A stretch of 64,000 bases of DNA from NCBI RefSeq assembly GCF_004341825.1, contig NZ_SMAG01000002.1, positions 186,001-250,000 of the forward strand, given 5' to 3'. Within the stretch, counting starts at the first letter, position 1. Every line of letters starts with the position of its first letter. Position numbers and translations under genes: made by a program. This document shows positions 41,527-51,467 of this stretch, one piece after another. Origin of the DNA: Hazenella coriacea (GTDB lineage Bacteria > Bacillota > Bacilli > Thermoactinomycetales > Thermoactinomycetaceae). Below the pieces are notes generated by a model, which did not search any database, was not told where the DNA came from, and was given only the letters and a program-made list of their open reading frames with translations.

Positions 41527-42090
41527 ATGAGATGTATCATCCGTGGCAACAACATAGAAATTACAGATGCACTGAAGGATTATGTTGAAAAAAAGGTGAG
41601 CCGTCTAGAAAAATATTTTGATAGCCCACCTTCAACAGAAGCTTATGTCTTACTGAACGTCCAAAAAGATGGTCATAAAGTCGAAGTGACGATTCCTTTC
41701 CCAGGTATTTTGGTTCGTGCTGAAGAGCTGAGCGAAGACATGTATGCATCTGTGGATCTTGTTGTAGAGAAACTGGAGAGGCAGATTCGCAAATATAAAA
41801 CAAGAGTGAACCGCAAATCCAGGCAGGATGGAAGCCTCCGCTCTGTCTACAAAGAGGAATCTATAGAAGGAAAGAATGGAACCACAGCTGTAGTGGAACA
41901 CGAAGAAAATGGATTTGAAATTGTTCGTGTGAAACGTTTCGATTTTAAGCCGATGTCTTCTGAGGAAGCTATTTTACAGATGGATTTGTTGGGGCATAGC
42001 TTCTTTGTTTTCTCCAATGCAGCTACAGACGATGTAAATATCATCTATAAGCGTAAAGATGGAAAATATGGGCTTATTGAACCAGAGTAA
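41527..42090 (+). CDS. hpf: Ribosome hibernation promoting factor, long form
   Basis: Binds the 30S subunit and pairs 70S ribosomes into inactive 100S dimers in resting cells. The 187 residues are the long form: an N-terminal S30AE domain (1-95, ITDALKDYVEKKVSRLEKYF), a basic linker, and a C-terminal dimerisation domain (about 125-187) with VRVKRFDFKPMSSEEAILQM and NIIYKRKDGKYGLIEP. The ATG follows GAAGGAGGATT. It precedes secA as in Bacillus, although a polysaccharide locus is inserted between them here. Confidence 0.97.
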   Translation: MRCIIRGNNIEITDALKDYVEKKVSRLEKYFDSPPSTEAYVLLNVQKDGHKVEVTIPFPGILVRAEELSEDMYASVDLVVEKLERQIRKYKTRVNRKSRQDGSLRSVYKEESIEGKNGTTAVVEHEENGFEIVRVKRFDFKPMSSEEAILQMDLLGHSFFVFSNAATDDVNIIYKRKDGKYGLIEPE

Positions 42091-42125
42091 GAATATGGGG
42101 ATTAGAATATAAAAGTTAGTTATTT

Positions 42126-42171
42126 AAAAAGAGATCAACTTTCATCTGTTGGGAGTTGATCTCTTTTTTAT
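42126..42171 (+). terminator. Terminator after hpf
   Basis: AAAAAGAGATCAACT pairs with AGTTGATCTCTTTTT, with the T-run continuing. Confidence 0.95.
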
Positions 42172-42271
42172 GTTAAAATTCTTTCATAATGGTCGAATCA
42201 TGATCTTCCTGTGATATGATAAAATGCATAAAAAATCTGTTTAAACAATAACCTGATGGAGGTTCTGCTCA

Positions 42272-43342
42272 ATGAAAGTATTAACCGTGGTTGGAGCTAG
42301 ACCGCAATTTATTAAAGCTGCACCCGTATCACGTGCCATTCGTCAAGAGGCAGAAGAAATCTTGGTACATACAGGTCAACATTATGATAAATCAATGTCT
42401 GAAGTCTTCTTTGAAGAGTTGAACATACCTATTCCTAATTATAATTTGCATGTAGGTTCCAAATCACATGGAGCCCAAACTGGGGAAATGCTTTCTAAGG
42501 TGGAAGAAGTGATTCTTCAAGAAAAACCAGATTGTCTTCTTGTGTATGGAGACACCAACTCCACATTAGCAGGGGCACTGGCTGCAGCAAAATTACATAT
42601 CCCAGTTGCACATGTGGAAGCGGGATTGCGTAGCTTTAATCGTCTAATGCCAGAAGAAGTGAATCGTGTTTTGACAGATCACATGTCAGAATGGCTCTTT
42701 TGCCCTACACAAACGGCAGTTGATCATTTAGCTAATGAAGGGGTTACTAAAGGGGTTCATCTCACAGGGGATGTGATGTTGGATGCGGTCAATTATAACC
42801 GCAAATTAGCCGAAGAGAAATCAACGATTCTTCATGATCTCGATCTTAAGCCAGAATCTTATATCTTAATCACCTTACATCGGGCTGAGAATACTGATGA
42901 CCCAGCTCGATTACAGCAAATTATTGGCGCATTGAACCAATTGTCCATCCCATCTGTTTTACCATTGCATCCAAGAACGAAAGGAAAACTATCTGAAGCT
43001 GGGCTAGAAATTAAGAATCCGTTAGTGAAATTAATTGATCCAGTAGGATACTTAGATATGTTGCAATTAGAAGTTCATGCGCAAAAGATATTGACTGACT
43101 CAGGTGGAGTACAGAAAGAGGCGTTTTTCGCTGAAGTCCCATGTATTACGATGCGTGATGAAACGGAATGGACCGAAACGGTTACTCTGGGTTGCAATCG
43201 TTTAGTAGGGGCAGACCAAGAACAGATTCTTGAGGCTGTTAGTCAGTTTGAAGTTGATTTTTCAGCAGTTGAGCCTGTATTTGGGGATGGACAGGCTTCT
43301 AAACAGATTATCTCACTATTACGACAAGGTCTTGGTAAGTAG
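42272..43342 (+). CDS. Non-hydrolysing UDP-sugar 2-epimerase (WbpI/WecB family, WbpI-like)
   Basis: Inverts C2 of a UDP-N-acetylhexosamine. The 356 residues contain VGARPQFIKAAPV, VHTGQHYDKSMSEVFFE, LVYGDTNSTLAGALAA, HVEAGLRSFN, LHRAENTDDP and LTDSGGVQKEAF. The wording GARPQFIKA and TGQHYD...MSEVFFE is closer to Pseudomonas WbpI (UDP-GlcNAc3NAcA 2-epimerase) than to E. coli WecB, which starts GTRPEAIKM. With WbpB/E/A/D-like genes at 11.9-16.2 kb, a WbpI role is the better reading, though the WecB/MnaA reaction on UDP-GlcNAc cannot be excluded. The ATG follows GATGGAGGTT. Confidence 0.88.
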   Translation: MKVLTVVGARPQFIKAAPVSRAIRQEAEEILVHTGQHYDKSMSEVFFEELNIPIPNYNLHVGSKSHGAQTGEMLSKVEEVILQEKPDCLLVYGDTNSTLAGALAAAKLHIPVAHVEAGLRSFNRLMPEEVNRVLTDHMSEWLFCPTQTAVDHLANEGVTKGVHLTGDVMLDAVNYNRKLAEEKSTILHDLDLKPESYILITLHRAENTDDPARLQQIIGALNQLSIPSVLPLHPRTKGKLSEAGLEIKNPLVKLIDPVGYLDMLQLEVHAQKILTDSGGVQKEAFFAEVPCITMRDETEWTETVTLGCNRLVGADQEQILEAVSQFEVDFSAVEPVFGDGQASKQIISLLRQGLGK

Positions 43343-43358
43343 ATGTTTTTGGAGTGGT

Positions 43359-43388
43359 AGAGCTTCCATCAGTGAAGCTCTTTTTTAT
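43359..43388 (+). terminator. Terminator after the epimerase gene
   Basis: AGAGCTTC/GAAGCTCT stem, 7-nt loop, then TTTTTATTTT. Confidence 0.85.
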
Positions 43389-43437
43389 TTTAAGGAGTTA
43401 AAGGGAATGGCTAAATTCTGATTTTTTTTAGAAGGGG

Positions 43438-43495
43438 ATACCCAGAAGATTTCATTTATGTTACATTTGGTTTGTTATTTTCATCTCTCTGTAAT
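43438..43495 (+). promoter_or_regulatory. Second copy of the polysaccharide upstream element
   Basis: GATACCC, ATTTCA-N5-GTTACA (43449-43465) and CTGTAATAT (43489-43497) occur in the same order and nearly the same spacing as at 11560-11618. GTTACA to TGTAAT is 30 nt here and 31 nt there. The rest of the gap to 43683 holds ATTATATTACA and no gene. Confidence 0.6.
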
Positions 43496-43682
43496 ATGTT
43501 ATCTATTATATTACAAAGAGCTTTTTCATAAGCAATTTCATTGAATTTGAACTTTATTTATGCAATCAGAGAAACATAGATCAGTAATTTGTTATGCAAA
43601 AACTTGAAATAAGTTAGGAGTATTTTTCCATCTAACCAGTCAAGGAGTCTCTGACTCATATCAAGATAAGGAAGTGAATCTG

Positions 43683-44900
43683 TTGCGAATTTGGTTAGCG
43701 AACCATTATGCAGTTCCGCCTAACATTGCTGGGATTACTCGGCACTACGAATTGGCGAAGGAATGGGTGACAGAAGAGGATGCTGAGGTAACTCTATTTT
43801 TATCCAAGTTTGTTCATCCTCGTCGAACATTTATTACAGAAGAAGAGCTTAGAGAGTTAGAAGATGTAGAAGGCTTAGATCTCAATTGGCTTTGGTCTTT
43901 TCCTCACCAGAGTAATGACTTTAAACGGATTATCAATATGGGAAGCTTTGCGGTCACATTTTTTCTAGATGGTCTTTTTAAAAAGAAGCCTGATGTATTA
44001 ATTGCCTCCTCTCCCCATTTATTTACTGCCTTTGCAGGTTGGATGTTGTCTAAACTAAAAGGTGTTCCTTTTGTGTTTGAAGTCCGAGATTTGTGGCCAG
44101 ATTCACTGATTAAAATGGGTGGTTTAAATAACGGTGAGGTTGTTCGACTACTATTATGGATGGAGTCCTTTTTATATCAACAAGCTGACCAAATCATTGT
44201 TTTAACGGAGCATCAGCGTAAATTTATTGCTGATAAAGGAATTCCAATTTCTAAGATTGAATTAATCCCCAATGGGATTGTAATGGATTCTTGGAGGCCT
44301 GATCCAGCCAAACGAGCTGAGTATAGACGGAAAATGGGAGTTACAGAAGAACAATTTGTCGCTATTTACACAGGAGCCCATGGACCTGCCAATGCATTGG
44401 AATATGTAGTAAAAGCAGGTCGCCATTTAGATCCGAGAATGGCGATTGTCTTGATTGGAGACGGACCAGAAAAAGAAAAATTGTTAAAGATCAAGAGGGA
44501 AGAAGGATTAGATAATGTTCATCTACTAGATCCAGTTCCCAAAGCAGAGATTTTTGATTACACACAAGCAGCTGATTGTGGAATTATTTCCCTCGCTGAT
44601 AATGAAGTATTTCGAGGGGCACGACCGAATAAATTGTTTGACTACACATTTATCGGTCTTCCTATTGTAACTACAGTGGATGGGGAAGTCCGGGAAATTG
44701 TAGAGAATAATAAAGTGGGTGTGTTTGCAGGAGCCGAAAATCCTGAAGGATTGGCCAAAGCACTTGCAGAGATACGCCAGTATTCACCAGAAAAGTTAGT
44801 TGAGATCCAAAAAAATGGGCTAGACTATATTGACCGTGAAGGGGATCGGAAAAAGTTAGCCCATCGCTTTTTTCAAATCCTTAGTAATCTAAAGAAGTAG
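43683..44900 (+). CDS. Glycosyltransferase family 4 (WbuB-like)
   Basis: About 405 residues of GT-B type. The N-terminus MRIWLANHYAVPPNIAGITR and the long first domain are typical of WbuB-like N-acetyl-amino-sugar transferases. VFEVRDLWPDSLIKMGGL, ELIPNGIVMD, ARPNKLFDYTFIGLPIV and VREIVENNKVG are characteristic. The GTG at 43674 overlaps the AAGGAAG site, while the TTG at 43683 is spaced correctly from it, so the latter is used. A transferase for the diacetamido-uronic acid made by the linked genes would fit; this is inference. Confidence 0.87.
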   Translation: MRIWLANHYAVPPNIAGITRHYELAKEWVTEEDAEVTLFLSKFVHPRRTFITEEELRELEDVEGLDLNWLWSFPHQSNDFKRIINMGSFAVTFFLDGLFKKKPDVLIASSPHLFTAFAGWMLSKLKGVPFVFEVRDLWPDSLIKMGGLNNGEVVRLLLWMESFLYQQADQIIVLTEHQRKFIADKGIPISKIELIPNGIVMDSWRPDPAKRAEYRRKMGVTEEQFVAIYTGAHGPANALEYVVKAGRHLDPRMAIVLIGDGPEKEKLLKIKREEGLDNVHLLDPVPKAEIFDYTQAADCGIISLADNEVFRGARPNKLFDYTFIGLPIVTTVDGEVREIVENNKVGVFAGAENPEGLAKALAEIRQYSPEKLVEIQKNGLDYIDREGDRKKLAHRFFQILSNLKK

Positions 44901-45288
44901 TAGGATGATGTATGACTTAATGAAGAATGAGTGACTTCTGGGACGGACCAAAAAAGGGGTCCGTCTCGCCTCTCTTATCTGACTCTTCCCAACTATTTTA
45001 AAAATAGTCAGGACAACCCAACTTCTTCTTAAAGGAGTTATGAAGCACACACTGGTCATTCATGATTAGGATCAATGGCAAGCTTCTCTTTCGATAAGTA
45101 AATCAAGGAAAAAGTGAAAAAGCGGGTTTTTTTTGATAAACTATTAATTAGTTATTTATGAAATCTGAGCGTTTGCAACAATTCCAACGAACAGTGAAAC
45201 ATGGAATCAAGAAATAAATGATTGATGTGATTATTGCTAACTCATAAATGGGCAAGTTTAATTCCGTCCCTAGAGGAGGATGATGAAG
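44901..45288 (+). other. 388-nt gap before secA, hairpins only
   Basis: GACGGACC/GGTCCGTC (44942-44965) makes a hairpin without a T-run and CTATTTT/AAAATAG another near 44993-45008. AAAGGAGTT precedes a nine-codon frame at 45040 that is too short to support. No gene, tRNA or riboswitch was recognised. The secA promoter must lie here; the AT-rich stretch 45125-45165 is the likeliest place. Confidence 0.5.
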
Positions 45289-47829
45289 GTGTTAAATACC
45301 CTTCGGAAATTATTTGATTCAAATGATCGTCAAGTGAAGAAGTTTTTTGCGATTGCAGATGAGATTGATGCTTTAGAACCTAAGCTAGTTGATCTTTCAG
45401 ATGATGAACTACGTAGTAAAACGGAGGAATTCAAGCAACGCTTGGAGAAGGGTGAATCCCTGGATGACCTTCTACCTGAGGCTTTTGCTGTTGTAAGAGA
45501 AACAGCAAAAAGGGTTCGTAATGAGCGTCATTTCCGTGTTCAATTAGTTGGTGGGATGGTTTTGCATCATGGTGATATTGCCGAAATGAAGACGGGGGAA
45601 GGGAAAACACTGGTCTCTACCTTGCCAGCTTATTTGAACGCTTTAGAAGGTAAAGGTGTTCACATCATTACAGTGAACGATTATCTAGCTAAGCGGGACT
45701 GCGAACAGATGGGGAAAATATTCGAGTTTTTAGGACTTACTGTAGGTTTAAACCTTCCATTTATGTCTCCAGAGGAAAAACGAGCAGCTTATCAAGCGGA
45801 TATCACTTATGGGACAAATAATGAGTTTGGATTTGACTATTTACGTGATAATATGGTTCTTTACCCAGAGCAGTTAACCCAGCGAGAATTAAACTTTGCG
45901 ATCATCGACGAGGTAGATAGTATTTTAATCGATGAGGCACGGACACCATTAATTATTAGTGGACAAGCCAATAAGGCTACTGATTTATATTACACGGCGG
46001 ATCAAGTAGTTCGGCGACTCAAAAATGAAGATGATTACACGGTAGATATAAAAACGCAACAGGTTGCTTTAACTGAAGATGGTGTGAAAAAAGTTGAATC
46101 ATTTTTAGGTGTAGATAACTTATATGATGCTAAAAATATTAACTTAAATCATCATATTCAGCAGGCACTTAAAGCACATTCTTTAATGAAACGAGATCAA
46201 AACTATGTAGTCAACGAAGATGGTGTGGTCATTGTTGATGAATTTACGGGTCGTCTGATGTATGGACGTCGTTACAGTGATGGGTTGCATCAAGCGATTG
46301 AAGCTAAAGAAGGCTTGCAAGTTCAACATGAAAGTATGACTCTTGCAACGATTACTTTGCAAAATTATTTTCGTATGTACAGTAAGCTGTCTGGAATGAC
46401 AGGTACGGCTAAAACGGAAGAAGAGGAATTCCGTAAAATTTATAACATGGATGTTATTCAAATTCCTACTAACAAACCGATGCAGCGTGTCGATTTATCT
46501 GATGTTTTGTATCAGAATGAAGAGGCAAAGTTTAGAGCTGCTGTCGAGGAGATTGTAGAACGCCATCAAAAAGGGCAACCTTGTCTTGTGGGAACTGTCT
46601 CCATTGAAAACTCCGAAAAGCTTTCTCGAATGTTAAAGAAACATGGAGTGCCACACCAAGTATTAAATGCGAAAAACCATGAAAAAGAGGCAGATATTAT
46701 TTCGCAAGCGGGTCAATACGGAGCAGTGACCATTGCAACCAATATGGCGGGGCGTGGGACTGACATCGTGTTAGGAGAAGGTGTGGCAGAAATCGGTGGA
46801 CTTCATGTCATCGGAACGGAAAGACATGAAAGTAGACGGATTGATAATCAGTTACGTGGACGGTCAGGGCGTCAAGGTGACCCAGGTTCATCTCAATTCT
46901 ATCTCTCTTTTACGGATGAACTCATGCGCCGATTTGGCTCTGAGAATATGCAAAACATGATGGAACGACTAGGTCTTCCGGAAGACCAGCCGATTGAAGG
47001 AAAAATGTTTACTAAAGCGGTTGCCAATGCCCAGAAAAAGGTGGAAGGTAACAACTTTGATGCTCGTCGTTGGGTTTTACAATATGATGATGTGATGAAT
47101 CAACAGAGAGAGATCATCTATAAGCAACGCAGGGAAGTATTAACAAGCACGGATCTGAAGGATGTAGTACTTGATATGGCTAAGAATACCATCACTCAGA
47201 TTGTTGAAGCACATACTCCCAAAGATGAGTTGGAAGAAGAGTGGGATCTTGAAGCGATTGAAGATTATGTAGAGGCTAACTTATTGCCGGAGGATTATCT
47301 GGATGAAGATGATTTTGAAGGTCTTGAGCCTGAAGAAATGATCCAATTGATCTACAATGAAGTGGAAAAGCACTATGAAGAACGAGCTGAAGAGATTGGG
47401 AACGAACGGTTACAAGAATTCTCTAAAGTTGTTGTTTTACGGACCGTTGACCGCAAATGGATGGATCATATTGATGCTATGGAACAACTTCGTCAAGGTA
47501 TTCATTTAAGAGCTTATGGTCAGGATAATCCACTTCGTGCCTATCAATTTGAAGGATTTGCAATGTTTGAAGAGATGGTTCAAGAAATTCAAGAAGAGGT
47601 TACCAAGTATGTGATGAAATCAGTAGTTACTGAGGAAGAAGAGCTTGAGCGTGAAGAAGTAGCGATTAATGCAACAGCCAATTCTGGTGATACTTCCAGC
47701 GAGCAAGAGAAGCCCAAAAAACAACCCATTCGTCGCACAGATAAAATAGGACGCAATGATGCTTGTCCTTGTGGAAGTGGAAAGAAATATAAAAACTGCT
47801 GTCAAAAATCAGGCAAAGCGGAATCATAA
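45289..47829 (+). CDS. secA: Preprotein translocase ATPase SecA
   Basis: Motor of the Sec secretion pathway, at the inner face of the membrane. The 846 residues contain Walker [10 protein letters not shown] with Lys106 (same position as in B. subtilis), [40 protein letters not shown] and the C-terminal zinc tail [14 protein letters not shown]. Two ATG codons at 45280 and 45283 overlap the AGAGGAGG site. The GTG at 45289 is 9 nt downstream and gives the usual MLxxLxKLF start, so it is chosen. Confidence 0.98.
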   Translation: MLNTLRKLFDSNDRQVKKFFAIADEIDALEPKLVDLSDDELRSKTEEFKQRLEKGESLDDLLPEAFAVVRETAKRVRNERHFRVQLVGGMVLHHGDIAEMKTGEGKTLVSTLPAYLNALEGKGVHIITVNDYLAKRDCEQMGKIFEFLGLTVGLNLPFMSPEEKRAAYQADITYGTNNEFGFDYLRDNMVLYPEQLTQRELNFAIIDEVDSILIDEARTPLIISGQANKATDLYYTADQVVRRLKNEDDYTVDIKTQQVALTEDGVKKVESFLGVDNLYDAKNINLNHHIQQALKAHSLMKRDQNYVVNEDGVVIVDEFTGRLMYGRRYSDGLHQAIEAKEGLQVQHESMTLATITLQNYFRMYSKLSGMTGTAKTEEEEFRKIYNMDVIQIPTNKPMQRVDLSDVLYQNEEAKFRAAVEEIVERHQKGQPCLVGTVSIENSEKLSRMLKKHGVPHQVLNAKNHEKEADIISQAGQYGAVTIATNMAGRGTDIVLGEGVAEIGGLHVIGTERHESRRIDNQLRGRSGRQGDPGSSQFYLSFTDELMRRFGSENMQNMMERLGLPEDQPIEGKMFTKAVANAQKKVEGNNFDARRWVLQYDDVMNQQREIIYKQRREVLTSTDLKDVVLDMAKNTITQIVEAHTPKDELEEEWDLEAIEDYVEANLLPEDYLDEDDFEGLEPEEMIQLIYNEVEKHYEERAEEIGNERLQEFSKVVVLRTVDRKWMDHIDAMEQLRQGIHLRAYGQDNPLRAYQFEGFAMFEEMVQEIQEEVTKYVMKSVVTEEEELEREEVAINATANSGDTSSEQEKPKKQPIRRTDKIGRNDACPCGSGKKYKNCCQKSGKAES

Positions 47830-47832
47830 GGT

Positions 47833-47858
47833 GGGGGATGTGATTTTCCCCCTTTTTC
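47833..47858 (+). terminator. Terminator after secA
   Basis: GGGGGA pairs with TCCCCC over an 8-nt loop, then TTTTT. Confidence 0.7.
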
Positions 47859-47993
47859 CCTTTGCTTAGACTTGAAAAGTTGTAATATGATCGACCGTTG
47901 AGGGGATCTACTTCTCCAATGATTTCTTTTTTTAACAGTGATCCAATAGAGGTTGGATCGATTTGTATGACTAAAGATCGAGGTGACATGTAC

Positions 47994-49107
47994 ATGGAAT
48001 TAAATGAAATCAAACAAGAACTGAAAAATACAGCCACCCATTTGGCTGATCTCAGGGGGTCTCTTTGACCTCGATAGCAAACAAGCTAGAATCCATACAC
48101 TTGAAGAAAAAATGTCTGCACCTAACTTTTGGGATGATCAATCAGAAGCCCAAAAAGTGATTGAAGAAATGAAACATCTCAAGGAGCAAGTAGAGGGACT
48201 CATTTCTCTAGAAGAAACACAAGAAGAGCATCAATTAATGTTAGAGTTGATTGCTGAAGAGGGAGAAGATCCAACATTGCTTCAAGACCTAGTTAAAGGA
48301 ATTCGTTCATTCAAAAAAGAAATAGATTCCTTTGAGTTAGGTTTGATCCTAAGTGAACCTTATGATCGAAATTCGGCGATTCTTGAGCTACATCCAGGAG
48401 CTGGTGGAACAGAGTCACAGGATTGGGCAGAAATGTTGCTTCGGATGTACACCCGGTGGGCTGAACGTTCAGGTTATAAAGTGGAAACTTTGGACTTTCT
48501 ACCCGGTGATGAGGCTGGGGTTAAAAGTGTTACGCTACTGATTAAGGGCACAAATGCTTATGGATATTTGAAAGCGGAAAAAGGAATCCATCGTTTAGTG
48601 CGGATCTCCCCCTTTGATTCCTCAGGAAGAAGGCATACTTCATTTGTCTCAGCTAACGTTATGCCAGAAATCGATAATGATGTGGATGTAGAGATTCGTT
48701 CTGAAGAGATTAAAGTAGATACTTACCGTTCTAGTGGTGCAGGGGGACAGCATGTAAACACGACAGACTCTGCTGTTCGAATTACCCATTTGGCTACAAA
48801 TATAGTGGTTACTTGTCAATCGGAACGTTCCCAAATTAAAAATAGGGAACGAGCTATGAAAATTTTGCGAGCTCGTCTGTATGAACGTATGTTGGAGGAG
48901 CAGCAAAAAGAGTTGAGTGCGATCAAAGGTGAACAAACAGAAATTGGTTGGGGTAATCAAATTCGTTCATATGTGTTTCACCCATATAGTATGGTGAAAG
49001 ATCATCGCACACAAGTTGAGATTGGAAATGTTCAAGCAGTTATGGACGGAGAGATCAACCCATTTATTGAAGCTTATTTAAAGATGCAGATGAACAGAAA
49101 AGCATAA
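47994..49107 (+). CDS. prfB: Peptide chain release factor 2, expressed by programmed +1 frameshift
   Basis: Terminates translation at UGA and UAA. The gene is in two frames: 24 codons from ATG 47994 to the in-frame UGA at 48066-48068, then the +1 frame from 48067 to TAA at 49107, about 370 residues in total. The second part has the stop-codon recognition tripeptide SPF ([12 protein letters not shown]) and the catalytic GGQ loop ([10 protein letters not shown]). The ATG follows GAGGTGAC. It stands behind secA exactly as in B. subtilis. A conventional ORF call would begin only at 48112. Confidence 0.97.
48054..48068 (+). promoter_or_regulatory. Programmed frameshift signal in prfB
   Basis: AGG GGG TCT CTT TGA C: an internal Shine-Dalgarno-like AGGGGG three nt before the slippery CTT-T, next to a weak UGA-C stop. 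Low RF2 lets the ribosome slip +1 and make more RF2. Confidence 0.95.
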
Positions 49108-49302
49108 CAGTTTGTGAACTTTTTAGCTTTTTGAAGGAAAAACACCTCTTGAAGCAGAAGGGGAAATGTTGGCATGAAAAACAAACCATGTGAATTGTAA
49201 AACCTATATAGAGAATGCTTACATAAAATGGGCAAAATCCATTGAATGAAGTCTCTCTATGGAGATCTGCTTACACAAAGGTACAAAGGTGGGTGACCGT
49301 TT

Positions 49303-50091
49303 GTGTCCAACTGGAAACATATCCAACTAGAGCAAGGGGACGACTGGTGTATGCTTACACTATCTCGTCCAAAAGTATTAAATGCTTTAAGTAAAGAATT
49401 ATTAGAAGAACTAAGTGAAGCCATTGATTGGGTGGAGAATCAGGAAGCTGTACGTGCACTGATCATTACAGGAGCAGGAGAGAAAGCATTTGTTGCAGGT
49501 GCAGATATTTCTGAACTTCGCCAAGTTCCGTCTGCTGTAGAGGCGGAAAGGCTAGCAATCCTAGGACAAAGTATTTTTACACGGATCGAAGAGTTAGCTA
49601 AGCCTGTGATTATGGCAGTGAATGGGTATGCATTAGGTGGTGGTTGTGAGCTTGCCATGAGTGGTGATATTCTTCTTGCTGCAGATCATGCTCGTTTTGG
49701 ACAACCTGAAGTGAATCTAGGTGTGATCCCGGGGTATGGGGGAACCCAACGTCTGTCACGTGCTATAGGAAAACATACAGCTAAATATTTATGTATGACT
49801 GGTGATATGATTTCAGCCGAAGAGGCTCTACGGATGGGCTTAGTTCAAAAAGTAGTTCCAGCGGCTGATCTTTTGGAAGAAGCTAAAAAACTTGCCAAGC
49901 GACTAGCACAAAAAGCACCAGTTGCTCTGCATCTAACAAAAAAAGCAATTAATTATGGGGCTGAAGCTGACTTAAAGACAGGTTTACAAATGGAAGCTTC
50001 GTACTTTGGTCTGTCTTTTAATACTGAGGATCGGATCGAGGGAATGGATGCTTTCTTAGCAAAAAAATCCCCACAGTTTAAAGGGAAATAA
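49303..50091 (+). CDS. Enoyl-CoA hydratase/isomerase family protein
   Basis: Crotonase-fold enzyme of 262 residues, most likely hydrating trans-2-enoyl-CoA. The oxyanion-hole segment is FVAGADISELRQ (about 65-77). Both catalytic glutamates are present, in GGGCELAMSG and FGQPEVNLGVIPG, with GGTQRLSRAIG after them. The start is GTG 49303, with AAGGTGGGTGA upstream. It stands alone between prfB and the next unknown gene, a place it does not hold in B. subtilis. Which fatty or amino acid route it serves is unknown. Confidence 0.9.
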   Translation: MSNWKHIQLEQGDDWCMLTLSRPKVLNALSKELLEELSEAIDWVENQEAVRALIITGAGEKAFVAGADISELRQVPSAVEAERLAILGQSIFTRIEELAKPVIMAVNGYALGGGCELAMSGDILLAADHARFGQPEVNLGVIPGYGGTQRLSRAIGKHTAKYLCMTGDMISAEEALRMGLVQKVVPAADLLEEAKKLAKRLAQKAPVALHLTKKAINYGAEADLKTGLQMEASYFGLSFNTEDRIEGMDAFLAKKSPQFKGK

Positions 50092-50095
50092 CATT

Positions 50096-50116
50096 AGGCC
50101 GGCCAATCGCCGGCCT
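50096..50116. terminator. Hairpin after the enoyl-CoA hydratase gene
   Basis: AGGCCGGC/GCCGGCCT, a GC-rich 8-bp stem with a 5-nt loop directly after the stop; there is no T-run, so termination is uncertain. Confidence 0.5.
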
Positions 50117-50167
50117 CCACATGTTTTGAGCTAAAAATAAAAAGTGAAAGTAAAGGAGGCTACCGAA

Positions 50168-50995
50168 TTGGATTTATTACTGGAAAACCCTATCGTGTGG
50201 ATCGGAATCGCTATACTTCTAGTTATTCTTATCATTGTGATTAGTGTACTTGTTGGTAAAAAAAGAGCCCGCGAAGTGGAAGAACTGGACCAAATGTTCA
50301 CTGAAGGACATTTAGCTGGTGAAGATTTCGGGAAAATATCGGTAGAAAAAGTACGTAGAAATGCTCTGGAGAGGGAAAAACGAAAAAAAGAATTGCAACA
50401 TTTACATCCTGTGAAAGAAAGACCGAAAAAAGGGGTAAAAGTAATACCAGATGAAGATAAGGAAATCATCCTAACTCCAATTTTGTCAGATTCTAGACCC
50501 AATCCAACCATCAAACGTGATACAGAATCTGCTATGGTAAAAGATGAGAAGAAAAAACAGGTATCCTCAGCTAGGTCTCATTTGAAAAAAGATATGGTCC
50601 AAGAGGAATCTGTCTCTTCGAAGAGTCGACTTTCTCCTACTTCATCTCAAGTCCAACCGGAGGAGTTGGATCCCAATCAAGATCCACCTACCAGTCGACA
50701 TTTGTACAAAAAAAGTTTATTAAGTCCTGAGCGGGGGGAAGAGGAAGGGGAAGGTGAAATGCCTTCAAATCAGCCTCAGTTGACAGAAAGAGAGCTCAAG
50801 TCACCAAGTAAAGCTCAGGAAAGCGCAATGGGCAATAGCGCAACGGAATCTGGTATACCCAGTCGCATGGGTGGATTACCTAACCGAACAGGTCGAGGCT
50901 ATGGTGGTCATTCATCATCAACGCAAACTCGACCCAGAGAATTGCCCAGTCGTTCCAAAAGACGTCCTCCTAGCAAAAATATGCATGATCGCTAG
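50168..50995 (+). CDS. Single-pass membrane protein with a charged, low-complexity tail, function unknown
   Basis: About 275 residues: one N-terminal membrane helix (about 9-28), a Lys/Arg/Glu-rich helical stretch (about 30-85), and a Ser/Pro/Arg-rich tail ending in many basic residues. The start is TTG 50168, because AAAGGAGG lies 9-10 nt upstream; the GTG at 50144 would place that site inside the coding region. No catalytic motif or family was recognised. The topology (short outside, long charged cytoplasmic tail) could suit a scaffold in division or sporulation, but this is only a guess from shape. cccB follows 35 nt later. Confidence 0.65.
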   Translation: MDLLLENPIVWIGIAILLVILIIVISVLVGKKRAREVEELDQMFTEGHLAGEDFGKISVEKVRRNALEREKRKKELQHLHPVKERPKKGVKVIPDEDKEIILTPILSDSRPNPTIKRDTESAMVKDEKKKQVSSARSHLKKDMVQEESVSSKSRLSPTSSQVQPEELDPNQDPPTSRHLYKKSLLSPERGEEEGEGEMPSNQPQLTERELKSPSKAQESAMGNSATESGIPSRMGGLPNRTGRGYGGHSSSTQTRPRELPSRSKRRPPSKNMHDR

Positions 50996-51030
50996 GATTC
51001 CCACATTTTTATCAAAGGAGTGTTGTATTT

Positions 51031-51369
51031 ATGAAAAAACTAGCTTTGGGTATGGCAGCTGCGTTCACATTAACAGCATTAGTGGGTTGTAACCCACAAC
51101 CAAACCAACAGTCTAATCAAGACAAACAAGATACTGGCAAGACTGTTGCGATGGAACCAAAAGAAATCTACGCAAATAACTGTTCCAGTTGTCATGGTGG
51201 CAATTTGCAAGGGAGCGTAGGACCTGCGCTTGATAAAATTGGAAGCAAAATGGATCAACAACAGATCTCTGACATCATCAAAAATGGGGTAAACAGTATG
51301 CCTGCTCAATCCCAATTATCAGATGAAGATCGGGATCAATTATCTGCATGGTTAGCCGAGAAAAAATAA
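51031..51369 (+). CDS. cccB: Cytochrome c-551-like lipoprotein (CccB)
   Basis: Small membrane-anchored cytochrome c carrying electrons to a terminal oxidase at the outer face of the membrane. The 112 residues have a lipobox (ALVGC, Cys20), an Asn/Gln-rich linker, one haem site Cys51-x2-Cys54-His55 (NNCSSCHGG) and a likely axial Met90 (NSMPAQ). The ATG follows AAAGGAGTG. cccB also lies shortly after prfB in B. subtilis. Confidence 0.93.
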   Translation: MKKLALGMAAAFTLTALVGCNPQPNQQSNQDKQDTGKTVAMEPKEIYANNCSSCHGGNLQGSVGPALDKIGSKMDQQQISDIIKNGVNSMPAQSQLSDEDRDQLSAWLAEKK

Positions 51370-51383
51370 TGCTTTCTGTTGTG

Positions 51384-51424
51384 AAAACAAGGAGACCAGT
51401 GTTGGGGGTTTCCTTGTTTTATTT
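51384..51424 (+). terminator. Terminator after cccB
   Basis: AAAACAAGGAGACC pairs with GGTTTCCTTGTTTT (one G-U pair), then ATTTTT. Confidence 0.9.
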
Positions 51425-51467
51425 TTCTGGATCCTAGGATTCTGAGAAAACAAAGGAGGGTTATTGG

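Noticed and set aside
45040-45069. AAAGGAGTT followed by ATG and nine codons before secA
   Set aside because: Too short, with no promoter or conservation evidence; treated as chance.
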